DNA of 64,000 bases. Source: Bacteroidota bacterium. Its GTDB lineage: Bacteria; Bacteroidota; Bacteroidia; AKYH767-A; 2013-40CM-41-45. Both the position numbers and the translations under genes were made by a program. The notes under the pieces are model-generated. The model ran no database searches. It was not told where the DNA came from and saw only the letters and a program-made list of their open reading frames with translations. Location of the stretch: contig JADJON010000001.1 in assembly GCA_016713765.1 (NCBI GenBank), forward strand, positions 1,116,001 to 1,180,000, in the 5' to 3' direction. Positions 54,538-62,082 of this stretch are shown here, one piece after another (position 1 is the first letter of the stretch; every line of letters begins with the position of its first letter).

Positions 54538-57039
54538 ATGGCGAAAAATCTTGTGATCGTTGAGTCGCCCGCAAAGGCGAAAACCATAGAAGGATACCTC
54601 GGAAAAGATTTCGTGGTGAAATCGAGTTACGGCCATGTGCGCGACCTCGTGAAGAGCGGCATGGGTGTGAACGTCGATAAGAATTTCGATCCGGTCTATG
54701 AAGTAAGTCCGGAAAAGGTGGACGTGATCAACGAACTCCGCCGCATCGTGAAGAAAGTCGATACCGTTTGGCTCGCGACTGACGAGGACCGCGAAGGGGA
54801 GGCCATTTCCTGGCACTTGTTCGAGACACTCGGACTGGAAGAGGATGCCACCCGCCGGATCGTATTCCACGAAATCACCAAGAAAGCGATCACCAACGCA
54901 ATCGCCAACCCACGCAAGATCGACCGTAACCTGGTCGACGCGCAGCAGGCACGGCGCATCCTCGACCGACTCGTCGGTTTCGAATTGTCGCCGGTACTCT
55001 GGAAAAAGGTGCGTCCGCAGCTGTCCGCCGGCCGTGTGCAGTCCGTCGCCGTCCGCCTGATCGTGGAGCGTGAGCGTGAGATCGATAAGTTCGAAATCAC
55101 GTCGGCATTCCGCGTCATCGCCTTCTTCGACGATAAGGGCAAAACGTTCCGGGCGGAATTGCCGAAGCGTTTCGCTACGGAAGCGGAAGCGCAACAGTTC
55201 CTGGAACAATGCATCGGTGCGCAGTTCTCGGTGAAGAACCTGGAAGTGAAGCCCGGCAAACGGACGCCTTCCGCGCCCTTCACCACCTCGACCCTGCAAC
55301 AGGAGGCAAGCCGGAAGCTCGGCTACAGCGTGGCGCAGACGATGGTCCTCGCGCAGCGCCTGTACGAGAGCGGTAAGATCACCTATATGCGAACCGACAG
55401 CGTGAACCTTTCCGAGGACGCGCTCGGCATGGCCCGCGACGCGATCAACCGCAGTTACGGTGAACGTTATCACTTCCGCCGCCAATACAAGACCAAGACC
55501 GCCTCTGCGCAAGAGGCTCACGAAGCGATCCGTCCGACCGACTTTACGATGGAGAACGTAGAGGGCGACCCGCGGGAGCAGCGCCTCTACAACCTGATCT
55601 GGAAGCGCGCGATCGCATCCCAGATGTCGGACGCGATCCTGGAAAAGACCGTAGTCACCATCGCCTCGAACAAGACGAATGAAGAATTCACCGCGACCGG
55701 TGAAGTGATCAAATTCGACGGCTTCCTGAAGGTGTACATGGAGAGCACGGACGACGAGAACAACGACGACCAGGAAGGCATCCTGCCGCCGCTTGCGGTG
55801 GGCGATGACCTTCGCCTGATCGAAGCGAGCGCGACGCAGCGTTTCACCCATCCGCCCGCCCGCTACACCGAAGCTTCGCTGGTAAAGAAGCTGGAAGAAC
55901 TCGGGATCGGTCGTCCTTCAACGTACGCGCCGACCATCTCGACGGTACAGAAGCGCGGGTATGTGGTGAAGGAAGAACGACAGGGCAAAGAACGCGCCTA
56001 CCGCGTGCTGACCCTGAAAGACGAACGCATCAGTCCGGAGACGAAGACCGAGATCACCGGCGCGGAGAAGAACAAGTTGTTCCCGACCGACATCGGCATG
56101 CTTGTCAACGATTTCCTGGTGGCGAACTTTTCCGAAGTACTCGACTACGGTTTCACCGCATACGTGGAGCGCGAGTTCGACGACATCGCCAACGGCGAGT
56201 TGAAGTGGCAGAAGATGCTGAAGGAGTTCTACGGCCCGTTTCACAAGACCGTGCAGGTGACCGAGAAGGAATCCGAGCGTGTTACAGGTGAACGGATCCT
56301 GGGTAAGGAAGCGGGCACAGGTCATACCGTGCTGGTGCGTGTGGGCCGTTTTGGTCCGATGGCACAGATCGGCACGGGAGAAGAGACCGAGAAACCACGC
56401 TACGCCAAGCTCCGCAACGATCAGCGACTGGACACCATCACCTTCGAAGAAGCGATGGACCTGTTCAAGTTGCCGCGCAACCTGGGACAATATGAAGGAC
56501 AGGATGTGATCGTTTCCATCGGGCGTTTTGGTCCGTACGTGCGACTGGGCGACTTCTTCGCTTCCATGAAGAAAGAAGACGATCCCTATACCGTATTGCT
56601 GGACCGTGCCATCGAGTTGATCGAAGAGAAGCGACAGGCGCAACGCGACCGCATCATCCGCGCGTTCGATGGCGAGCCGGAGATCCAGATCCTGAAAGGC
56701 CGCTGGGGTCCTTTCATTTCCTACAAGGGGCGCAACCTCCGGATCCCGAAGGACCGGGAGCCGGCCTCCCTCACGCTGGAAGAGATCCACGCGATCGCCG
56801 AAGCGACGCCGGACGTACCGCGTAAAGGCGGCTTCCGCCGGTTCGGTGCGAAGAAGACCGCTGAGAAAGAAGCGCCGCTGAAGAAGGCCACAGCCGCCAA
56901 GCCCGTCGCACGGAAAGCCAAAGCGCCTGCCAAGAAAGCGGCCGTGAAGAAGGCCGCCCCGGTAAAGAAGGCCGCCGCTCCCAAGAAGGCGGCCGCCAAG
57001 AAAGCGCCGGCCAAGAAGGCTGCCGTCAAGAAGAAGTAA
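54538..57039 (+). CDS. topA: DNA topoisomerase I (type IA) with lysine/alanine-rich tail
   Basis: Relaxes negative supercoils through a 5'-phosphotyrosine intermediate. The 833-residue protein starts MAKNLVIVESPAKAKTIEGY (TOPRIM), has DEDREGEAISWHL, LSAGRVQSVAVRLIVERE and the active-site tyrosine Y283 in ITYMRTDS. Instead of zinc fingers the C-terminal part carries three TOPRIM-C repeats with a GRFGP or GRWGP core (RVGRFGPMAQIG, SIGRFGPYVRLG, LKGRWGPFISYKG). The last about 50 residues are a histone-H1-like run of KKA/AKK units. The tail probably adds non-specific DNA binding. It stands alone, divergent from miaB. Confidence 0.96.
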   Translation: MAKNLVIVESPAKAKTIEGYLGKDFVVKSSYGHVRDLVKSGMGVNVDKNFDPVYEVSPEKVDVINELRRIVKKVDTVWLATDEDREGEAISWHLFETLGLEEDATRRIVFHEITKKAITNAIANPRKIDRNLVDAQQARRILDRLVGFELSPVLWKKVRPQLSAGRVQSVAVRLIVEREREIDKFEITSAFRVIAFFDDKGKTFRAELPKRFATEAEAQQFLEQCIGAQFSVKNLEVKPGKRTPSAPFTTSTLQQEASRKLGYSVAQTMVLAQRLYESGKITYMRTDSVNLSEDALGMARDAINRSYGERYHFRRQYKTKTASAQEAHEAIRPTDFTMENVEGDPREQRLYNLIWKRAIASQMSDAILEKTVVTIASNKTNEEFTATGEVIKFDGFLKVYMESTDDENNDDQEGILPPLAVGDDLRLIEASATQRFTHPPARYTEASLVKKLEELGIGRPSTYAPTISTVQKRGYVVKEERQGKERAYRVLTLKDERISPETKTEITGAEKNKLFPTDIGMLVNDFLVANFSEVLDYGFTAYVEREFDDIANGELKWQKMLKEFYGPFHKTVQVTEKESERVTGERILGKEAGTGHTVLVRVGRFGPMAQIGTGEETEKPRYAKLRNDQRLDTITFEEAMDLFKLPRNLGQYEGQDVIVSIGRFGPYVRLGDFFASMKKEDDPYTVLLDRAIELIEEKRQAQRDRIIRAFDGEPEIQILKGRWGPFISYKGRNLRIPKDREPASLTLEEIHAIAEATPDVPRKGGFRRFGAKKTAEKEAPLKKATAAKPVARKAKAPAKKAAVKKAAPVKKAAAPKKAAAKKAPAKKAAVKKK

Positions 57040-57183
57040 GCGGATCCCGCTTCGTTGATTCCGTTGTTGATTGTTCGCTGCCGACCGTAGTCGCGGCCGG
57101 GAATTGATTCCGGATTTTTACGCGCACGGACGGGATCGTGATCTGTTCAATCCGCGAAGGTCGATCCCAAAACCCGCAGTACG

Positions 57184-58347
57184 ATGATGGAGGAGTATTT
57201 CGCGCCGCTGGAAGCGGATCGCTTTGCGTTTCCCGAAGGTCGGGCGACATTCGGACAAGTGGTCCGCAAGTATGTGGAAGGAGTTTCCTTTCCCGAGCTG
57301 GAAGGCGCGCACATCGCGATCTTCGGCGTAGGCGAGGAGCGGGGCACGGTGCAGAATGCCGGCTGTGCGGCGGCTCCCGACGCGGTTCGGGAAAAGCTCT
57401 ATGCGCTGAAGACCGGTCGTTACGCGTACAACATCCTCGACCTCGGCAATCTCCGGCTGGGCGCGACTTTGCAGGATACCTACGCCGCGGTCGCCAGCAT
57501 TCACGCCGATCTGATCAGAGAGGGAATTCTTCCGGTGATCCTGGGCGGCAGCCAGGACCTCACCTTCGCGCAATATGTCGCCTATCAGAAACTGGAAGAG
57601 ACGGTGAACATCGTGGCGGTGGACGCGTCCTTCGATCTTGGCGCCACGGAAGACCCCATCGGTTCCGACACCTACCTCGGAAAGATCGTGCTCCACGAAC
57701 CGAACTTCCTGTTCAACTTCAGCAACCTCGGTTACCAGACCTATTTCACGGGCTCGGACCAGGTGGAGTTGATGGAGAAATTGTATTTCGATACCTATCG
57801 CCTCGGCCAGGTGCAGCGGGATATGGAAGAGGCGGAACCGATCGTCCGAAACGCCGACATACTTTCCTTCGACCTGACCGCCATACGCCGGAGCGACGCG
57901 CCGGGCAACGGTAAGGCAACCCCCAACGGATTTTACGGCGAAGAGGCCTGCCAGATCGTGCGTTATGCGGGACTGTCGGACAAATTGAGTTCGTTCGGAT
58001 TGTATGAACTGAATCCCGCCTTCGACGAGCACGGACAAACCGCGCACCTGGCGGCGCAGATGATCTGGTACCTGACCGAAGGCTATTACAACCGGAAGAA
58101 AGACGTCCCGCTCAAGAGCAAGACCGATTTTGTGAAGTACCGCGTGGCGTTGAAGCGCGCCGACCAGGAGATCGTCTTTTACAAGAGCCAGAAGAGCGAA
58201 CGCTGGTGGATGGAAGTGCCGTACCCCAACAGCAAGGTGCGCTATCATCGTCACCACCTTGTGCCCTGTTCCTACCACGATTACGAAATCGCCCTCCGCG
58301 ACGAAATGCCGGAGCGCTGGTGGCAGGCGTTTCAGAAGTTGAGCTGA
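57184..58347 (+). CDS. Arginase/formimidoylglutamase-fold protein with degenerate metal site
   Basis: A 387-residue protein of the ureohydrolase (arginase) fold, about 60-80 residues longer than typical members. The fold is clear from FGVGEERGTVQNAGCAAAPDAVREKLY and the positions of the three metal motifs, but ligands are missing. GG-x-H reads GGSQ (Q124), D-A-H-x-D reads DASFD (S149), and S-x-D-x-D reads SFDLT (T232). Half of the six canonical manganese ligands are lost, including both histidines, so ureohydrolase activity is unlikely. It may be a binding or structural protein. The neighbouring T9SS genes suggest, but do not prove, a link. No promoter is obvious. Confidence 0.85.
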   Translation: MMEEYFAPLEADRFAFPEGRATFGQVVRKYVEGVSFPELEGAHIAIFGVGEERGTVQNAGCAAAPDAVREKLYALKTGRYAYNILDLGNLRLGATLQDTYAAVASIHADLIREGILPVILGGSQDLTFAQYVAYQKLEETVNIVAVDASFDLGATEDPIGSDTYLGKIVLHEPNFLFNFSNLGYQTYFTGSDQVELMEKLYFDTYRLGQVQRDMEEAEPIVRNADILSFDLTAIRRSDAPGNGKATPNGFYGEEACQIVRYAGLSDKLSSFGLYELNPAFDEHGQTAHLAAQMIWYLTEGYYNRKKDVPLKSKTDFVKYRVALKRADQEIVFYKSQKSERWWMEVPYPNSKVRYHRHHLVPCSYHDYEIALRDEMPERWWQAFQKLS

Positions 58348-58354
58348 GGAGGGG

Positions 58355-58410
58355 AGTGAACAGTGAATAGTGAACAGTGAACAGTGAACAGTAGATAGCG
58401 ATTAGCGAAT
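58355..58410. repeat. 7-base tandem repeat array, AGTGAAC type (first block)
   Basis: Eight consecutive 7-base units run from 58355: five are AGTGAAC or one change from it, and the last three have decayed (AGTAGAT, AGCGATT, AGCGAAT) while keeping the period. It starts eight bases after the stop of the arginase-fold gene. Confidence 0.9.
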
Positions 58411-58440
58411 TTTACCTGCCGAAGCTTTTGCGTAGGCAGG
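58411..58440. repeat. Imperfect palindrome (REP-like) between the heptamer blocks
   Basis: CCTGCC (58415-58420) and GGCAGG (58435-58440) are inverted arms with GC/GC pairs and a TTTT loop inside. From memory, a very similar unit, read on the minus strand as CCTGCCTACGC..AAGCTTCGGCAGG, is common in draft genomes of uncultured bacteria and gives spurious translations such as AYAKASAG. That recollection was not checked. Confidence 0.7.
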
Positions 58441-58496
58441 AGTGAACCGTAAACAGTGAACAGTGAACAGTGAACAGTAAACAGTAAACAGTAGGC
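58441..58496. repeat. 7-base tandem repeat array, AGTGAAC type (second block)
   Basis: Eight 7-base units: AGTGAAC, CGTAAAC, three AGTGAAC, two AGTAAAC and a last AGTAGGC. It is the same repeat as the block at 58355, restarted directly after the palindrome. Confidence 0.92.
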
Positions 58497-58507
58497 GTAC
58501 CTCTCCA

Positions 58508-58577
58508 CGTCCCACGTCCCTCGTCCCACGTCCCCCGTCCCACGTCCCTCGTCCCCCGTCCCCCGTCCCCCGTCCCT
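58508..58577. repeat. 7-base tandem repeat array, CGTCCCN type
   Basis: Ten 7-base units of CGTCCC plus one variable base (order A, T, A, C, A, T, C, C, C, T). The sequence differs from the AGTGAAC arrays but the period is the same. The strand is extremely pyrimidine-rich. Confidence 0.92.
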
Positions 58578-58759
58578 TCCTTGAAACTTTTACCAACTTT
58601 TTCCGTGTAAAGTGGGCGCAATGAACCCCTTTCGGGGGGCTTGTCCATTAACAACCGGTGGCTGAAAAAAAGTTTGTTTTTAGTTTTTGTATTTCCTTAC
58701 TTTACCCGCTCATCACGGTAAAAAGGAAGCAAAAAACCGCAAATTCCCACGTTTTGACG
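58578..58759 (+). other. Leader region of the porP/sprF gene
   Basis: 182 bases between the last heptamer and the porP start. They hold a small hairpin (CCCC TTTC GGGG, 58626-58637) and long T-rich tracts around 58670-58710, but no exact TAnnTTTG element. The nearest is TAGTTTTTG, with one extra base. Nothing else is recognised. Confidence 0.4.
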
Positions 58760-59686
58760 ATGCGTCTAACGCGAGTGTTACTCCTATGGATGGCCGGATT
58801 TGCGGTATCCCCGACGGCTATTGCCCAACAGGATCCCCAATTCAGTCAACATCCATTTACCAAGCTGACCGTGAATCCCGGCTTTGCAGGTTCCAATGAA
58901 GCTATTTGTGGTACGCTCGTATACCGCAACCAGTGGACCGGATTTGGCGGGGAGCCCAAAACCATGTTGTTTACCGGCGATATGCCGGTCGATGTCCTGC
59001 ACGGAGGTATCGGTTTGAGCGTTTACGCGGCCGACCAACTCGGAGCGGAAAAGAATCTGAACATTCGCGGTGCTTACGCATACCAGGCTGAACTCGGCAT
59101 GGGTCGGCTGGGCGTGGGTGTCGACGTTGGCTACCATCAGAAGTCGCTCGACGGTTCCAAGTTCGTCTTCAACGATGCCGGTGACGGCAACATCCCCACC
59201 GGGAACGTGAGCGGCGGTTCGCTCGATCTGGGCTTAGGCTTGTACTATGCGACCGATCGACTGTATGTCGGTTTGTCGAGCACGCATTTGCAGGAAGGCG
59301 ACATCAAATACGATAACGTACGGACCAGCCTGGCCCGTCATTACTGGCTCATGGCCGGCTACAGCCTGGATCTTACGCCATCACTGACGCTGAAGCCGGC
59401 AATGCTCGTGAAATCGGATGCCGTTTCCACCCAACTGGATGTGAACGCCAACCTGATGATCAACAACCGGTTCTGGGTAGGCGCGGGTTACCGCCTGCAG
59501 GATGCCGTCATCGTGACGGCCGGCCTGGAGATCATGCCGAACCTGAAACTGGGATATTCTTACGACTATACGACCTCCGACATACGGACCTACTCAAGCG
59601 GAACCCATGAAGTGATGCTTGGATACTGTTTCCGGCCGAACAAGCCTATCAAACGCATGTTCCACCGGAATGTAAGAATGCTCTGA
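58760..59686 (+). CDS. PorP/SprF family type IX secretion system membrane protein
   Basis: A 308-residue outer-membrane barrel with signal peptide (MRLTRVLLLWMAGFAVSPTAIAQ). It opens with the family hallmark QQDPQFSQHPFTKLTVNPGF followed by VYRNQWTGFGGEPKT. Strand repeats follow (GIGLSVYAADQLGAEKN, GLYYATDRLYVGLSSTHLQE, FWVGAGYRLQDAVIVTAGLE), ending HEVMLGYCFRPNKP. PorP/SprF proteins help export or anchor T9SS cargo on the cell surface. It sits directly upstream of gldK-gldN, the usual place for the copy tied to the core machine. A longer frame from 58658 is rejected because the signal peptide begins at 58760. Confidence 0.92.
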   Translation: MRLTRVLLLWMAGFAVSPTAIAQQDPQFSQHPFTKLTVNPGFAGSNEAICGTLVYRNQWTGFGGEPKTMLFTGDMPVDVLHGGIGLSVYAADQLGAEKNLNIRGAYAYQAELGMGRLGVGVDVGYHQKSLDGSKFVFNDAGDGNIPTGNVSGGSLDLGLGLYYATDRLYVGLSSTHLQEGDIKYDNVRTSLARHYWLMAGYSLDLTPSLTLKPAMLVKSDAVSTQLDVNANLMINNRFWVGAGYRLQDAVIVTAGLEIMPNLKLGYSYDYTTSDIRTYSSGTHEVMLGYCFRPNKPIKRMFHRNVRML

Positions 59687-59689
59687 AAA

Positions 59690-59725
59690 TTGAAGCGGCG
59701 GGGACTGTCCCGTAGCCTAGATTTG
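59690..59725 (+). promoter_or_regulatory. Promoter of gldK-gldL-gldM-gldN
   Basis: TAGATTTG (59718-59725) is an exact -7 element, with a TTG at 59690-59692 as possible -33 box 25 bases upstream (slightly long). The start near 59729 gives a leader of about 103 bases containing two hairpins: CCTCGTT/AACGAAGG at 59746-59764 and TTAG/CTAA at 59799-59810. Confidence 0.55.
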
Positions 59726-59831
59726 ATGAAACCCGTGGGGGAGGCCCTCGTTATAGAACGAAGGTTAATTGATATTCAATAAGTTCGCATAAACTGCGTT
59801 AGCACGCTAATCGCGTTTCACCTCAAAGACC

Positions 59832-61118
59832 ATGAATCGGATGAGATCAGGGATAAAGAAGTTCGGGTTTCTCTATTCCATCGCTCTCCTGGCGCTTGCC
59901 GGCTGCGGCAGCGGAAACAAAGGAGAATTGACCGGGGTGCTCCATCGGGAAAAATGGTATCAGGCCGATCCTTACGGCATGGTATACATTCCTGCCGGAT
60001 CGTACAATATGGGTCCGAGCGACCAGGACGTGAATTATTCCCTCACGGCCCAGAGCAAGACCGTTACGATCCCGGCGTTCTACATGGACCACACCGAGAT
60101 CACGAACAACGAGTACCGTCAGTTCGTGTATTGGGTGCGCGACTCCCTGGCACACCGTCTGATCGGTGGTGAGCACCTGATCGAAGAGGGCGAGTACGGC
60201 GAACGTATCAACTGGAAAGCCAAGATCAAGTGGGACGACGAGCAGAACGAAGAGACCCTTGCCGAGCTGTTCCTGCCCGAAACGGAGCGCTTCTATCGCC
60301 GCAAGGAGATCGATACCCGCAAACTCAACTTCGAATACTACTGGATCGACCTGAAGGCCGCTGCCCAGCGCGAGAACCGTGAGCAGGGTATGCGCGACCG
60401 TTCGGTCTTTATCAAGAAGGACGTCATCAACGTGTATCCCGACACCCTTGCCTGGATCCACGATTACGCTTATTCGTACCATGAGCCGCTGACCAAAATG
60501 TACTTCTGGCATCCGGCGTACGACGATTATCCTGTGGTCGGCGTCAACTGGAAGCAGGCACGTGCATTTTGCATCTGGCGTACCCAACTGTTGAACTCCT
60601 ACCTGGCCGACGAAGGCGGAGCTTTCGTGCAGGACTATCGTCTCCCCACCGAATCCGAATGGGAATACGCCGCGCGCGGAGGCCTGGAACTTTCCCCGTA
60701 CCCCTGGGGCGGTCCGTATATCCGCAACAGCCGCGGCTGTTTCCTGGGTAACTTCAAGCCAATGCGCGGTTCTTATCAGGACGACGGCGGGGTGTACACC
60801 GTGAAAGCCACTTCGTACTGGCCGAACGATTACGGCCTGTATTGCATGGCCGGTAACGTGTCCGAGTGGACCAGCAACGCCTACGACGAGTCGGCGTACA
60901 GCTTCACCCACGATATCAGTACCGATTACGAATACGACGCGAAAGATTCCGATCCGCCAGCGCTCAAGCGCAAAGTCATCCGTGGCGGCTCCTGGAAGGA
61001 TGTCATGTACTTCCTCCAGACCGGAACGCGCTCCTACGAATACCAGGATACCTCCAAGTGCTACGTCGGCTTCCGCTGCGTGATGAGCTTCCTGGGTCGT
61101 GATAAGTCGGATTATTGA
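59832..61118 (+). CDS. gldK: T9SS outer-membrane ring lipoprotein GldK (PorK)
   Basis: A 428-residue lipoprotein (lipobox LAG-C25) with a formylglycine-generating-enzyme-like (SUMF1) domain: GMVYIPAGSYNMGPSDQD, FYMDHTEITNNEYRQFVYW, VVGVNWKQARAFCIWRT, RLPTESEWEYAARGG, GLYCMAGNVSEWTSNAYD and a final KCYVGFRCVM. In the T9SS it forms the periplasmic ring with GldN under the outer membrane. The SUMF1 fold is structural here. GldJ has a similar domain, but the order K-L-M-N identifies GldK. A middle insert (about 100-210, charged and helical) is typical of GldK. Confidence 0.93.
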   Translation: MNRMRSGIKKFGFLYSIALLALAGCGSGNKGELTGVLHREKWYQADPYGMVYIPAGSYNMGPSDQDVNYSLTAQSKTVTIPAFYMDHTEITNNEYRQFVYWVRDSLAHRLIGGEHLIEEGEYGERINWKAKIKWDDEQNEETLAELFLPETERFYRRKEIDTRKLNFEYYWIDLKAAAQRENREQGMRDRSVFIKKDVINVYPDTLAWIHDYAYSYHEPLTKMYFWHPAYDDYPVVGVNWKQARAFCIWRTQLLNSYLADEGGAFVQDYRLPTESEWEYAARGGLELSPYPWGGPYIRNSRGCFLGNFKPMRGSYQDDGGVYTVKATSYWPNDYGLYCMAGNVSEWTSNAYDESAYSFTHDISTDYEYDAKDSDPPALKRKVIRGGSWKDVMYFLQTGTRSYEYQDTSKCYVGFRCVMSFLGRDKSDY

Positions 61119-61231
61119 TCCGGCTTATCGCCTTTCCTGAACCCGGTCAAGACTGCGTCAGCCATCGGGTTCCCCTCCTTACTACGAATTACACCACCAT
61201 TGTCTAACCAAAACAAACCAAACCGTACAAC

Positions 61232-62038
61232 ATGGGACTTGCCGAATTAACTCAAGGTAAGAAGTTCAAAAACTTCATGGCCAAACTCTATGGATGGGGC
61301 GCATCCATCGTTATCGTGGGCGCGCTGTTCAAGATCCAGCACTGGCCGTTCTCCGGATTTTTCCTCGTATTAGGTCTCGGCACAGAAGCCGTGATCTTCT
61401 TCTTCTCCGCCTTCGAACCTCCCCACGAAGACGTGGATTGGTCGCTGGTATATCCTGAACTCGCCGGTATGGGCGATGATGACCATGGCAAGCGGGAGAA
61501 GCGCAAGAAGGCGGATCCGGTCGCACAGAAACTCGATGCCCTGATGGCCGACGCCAAGATCGGTCCGGAACTGATCGAAAGCCTGGGTACCGGCCTGAAG
61601 TCGCTGGGCGACAACGCCGGCAAACTGGCCGACCTCAGCGACGCTTCCGTCGCTACCAACGACTATGTGAAGAACGTTGCCAAGGCTGCTACCGAAGTCG
61701 GCAATATGTCGAATTCGTACACCAAAGCCGCTGCCGCGATCGACGGCCTTTCCTCTTCTACGGAAGAAGTGAAAGTGTACAAGGATCAGGTGGTCACCGC
61801 CGGTAAGAACCTGGCCGCGCTCAACGCCGTGTACGAACTGCAACTGCAGGACAGCAACGAACACCTCAAGCAGACCAGCCGCTTCTACGAAGGCATCAAC
61901 GAGCTCATGGGCAACCTCAACGCCTCGCTCGACGATACCCGCAAATACCGCGACGAAGTGGCGCACCTTGCCCAGAACCTGTCCAAACTCAACACGGTTT
62001 ACGGCAACATGCTTTCCGCAATGACCATCAAGAGCTGA
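61232..62038 (+). CDS. gldL: T9SS inner-membrane motor protein GldL (PorL)
   Basis: A 268-residue protein with two N-terminal membrane helices: residues about 18-35 (YGWGASIVIVGALFKI) and about 40-60 (FSGFFLVLGLGTEAVIFFFS). A long cytoplasmic coiled-coil region follows. With GldM it forms the proton-driven motor that powers gliding and secretion. E52, in the second helix, is in the right place for the conserved proton-pathway glutamate. The opening GKKFKNFMAKLYGWGASIVI is family-typical. There is a gap of 113 bases after gldK with no terminator seen, and 44 bases to gldM. Confidence 0.95.
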   Translation: MGLAELTQGKKFKNFMAKLYGWGASIVIVGALFKIQHWPFSGFFLVLGLGTEAVIFFFSAFEPPHEDVDWSLVYPELAGMGDDDHGKREKRKKADPVAQKLDALMADAKIGPELIESLGTGLKSLGDNAGKLADLSDASVATNDYVKNVAKAATEVGNMSNSYTKAAAAIDGLSSSTEEVKVYKDQVVTAGKNLAALNAVYELQLQDSNEHLKQTSRFYEGINELMGNLNASLDDTRKYRDEVAHLAQNLSKLNTVYGNMLSAMTIKS

Positions 62039-62082
62039 TTGTGTTATTCAACGTCTAACCAACATAAACACATTCAGCTGAG

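Noticed and set aside
57118..58278. Minus-strand frame (386 codons) opposite the arginase-fold gene
   Set aside because: The plus-strand protein has clear fold motifs; the minus frame is rich in R, H and V in the manner of antisense translations.
58355..58577. CRISPR array
   Set aside because: Units are 7 bases with no spacers, and no cas gene is present.
58609..58617. MraZ-like box AAAGTGGGC upstream of porP
   Set aside because: A single box without the 10-base repeats needed for MraZ binding; likely chance.
58332..58654. Small minus-strand frames made of repeated LFTVHCS- and GRGTWD-like units
   Set aside because: They are translations of 7-base tandem repeats and the palindrome, not genes.
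59799..59810. HrcA-like half site TTAGCAC in the gldK leader
   Set aside because: Only seven bases match and the second half is missing; it is better explained as part of a small hairpin.
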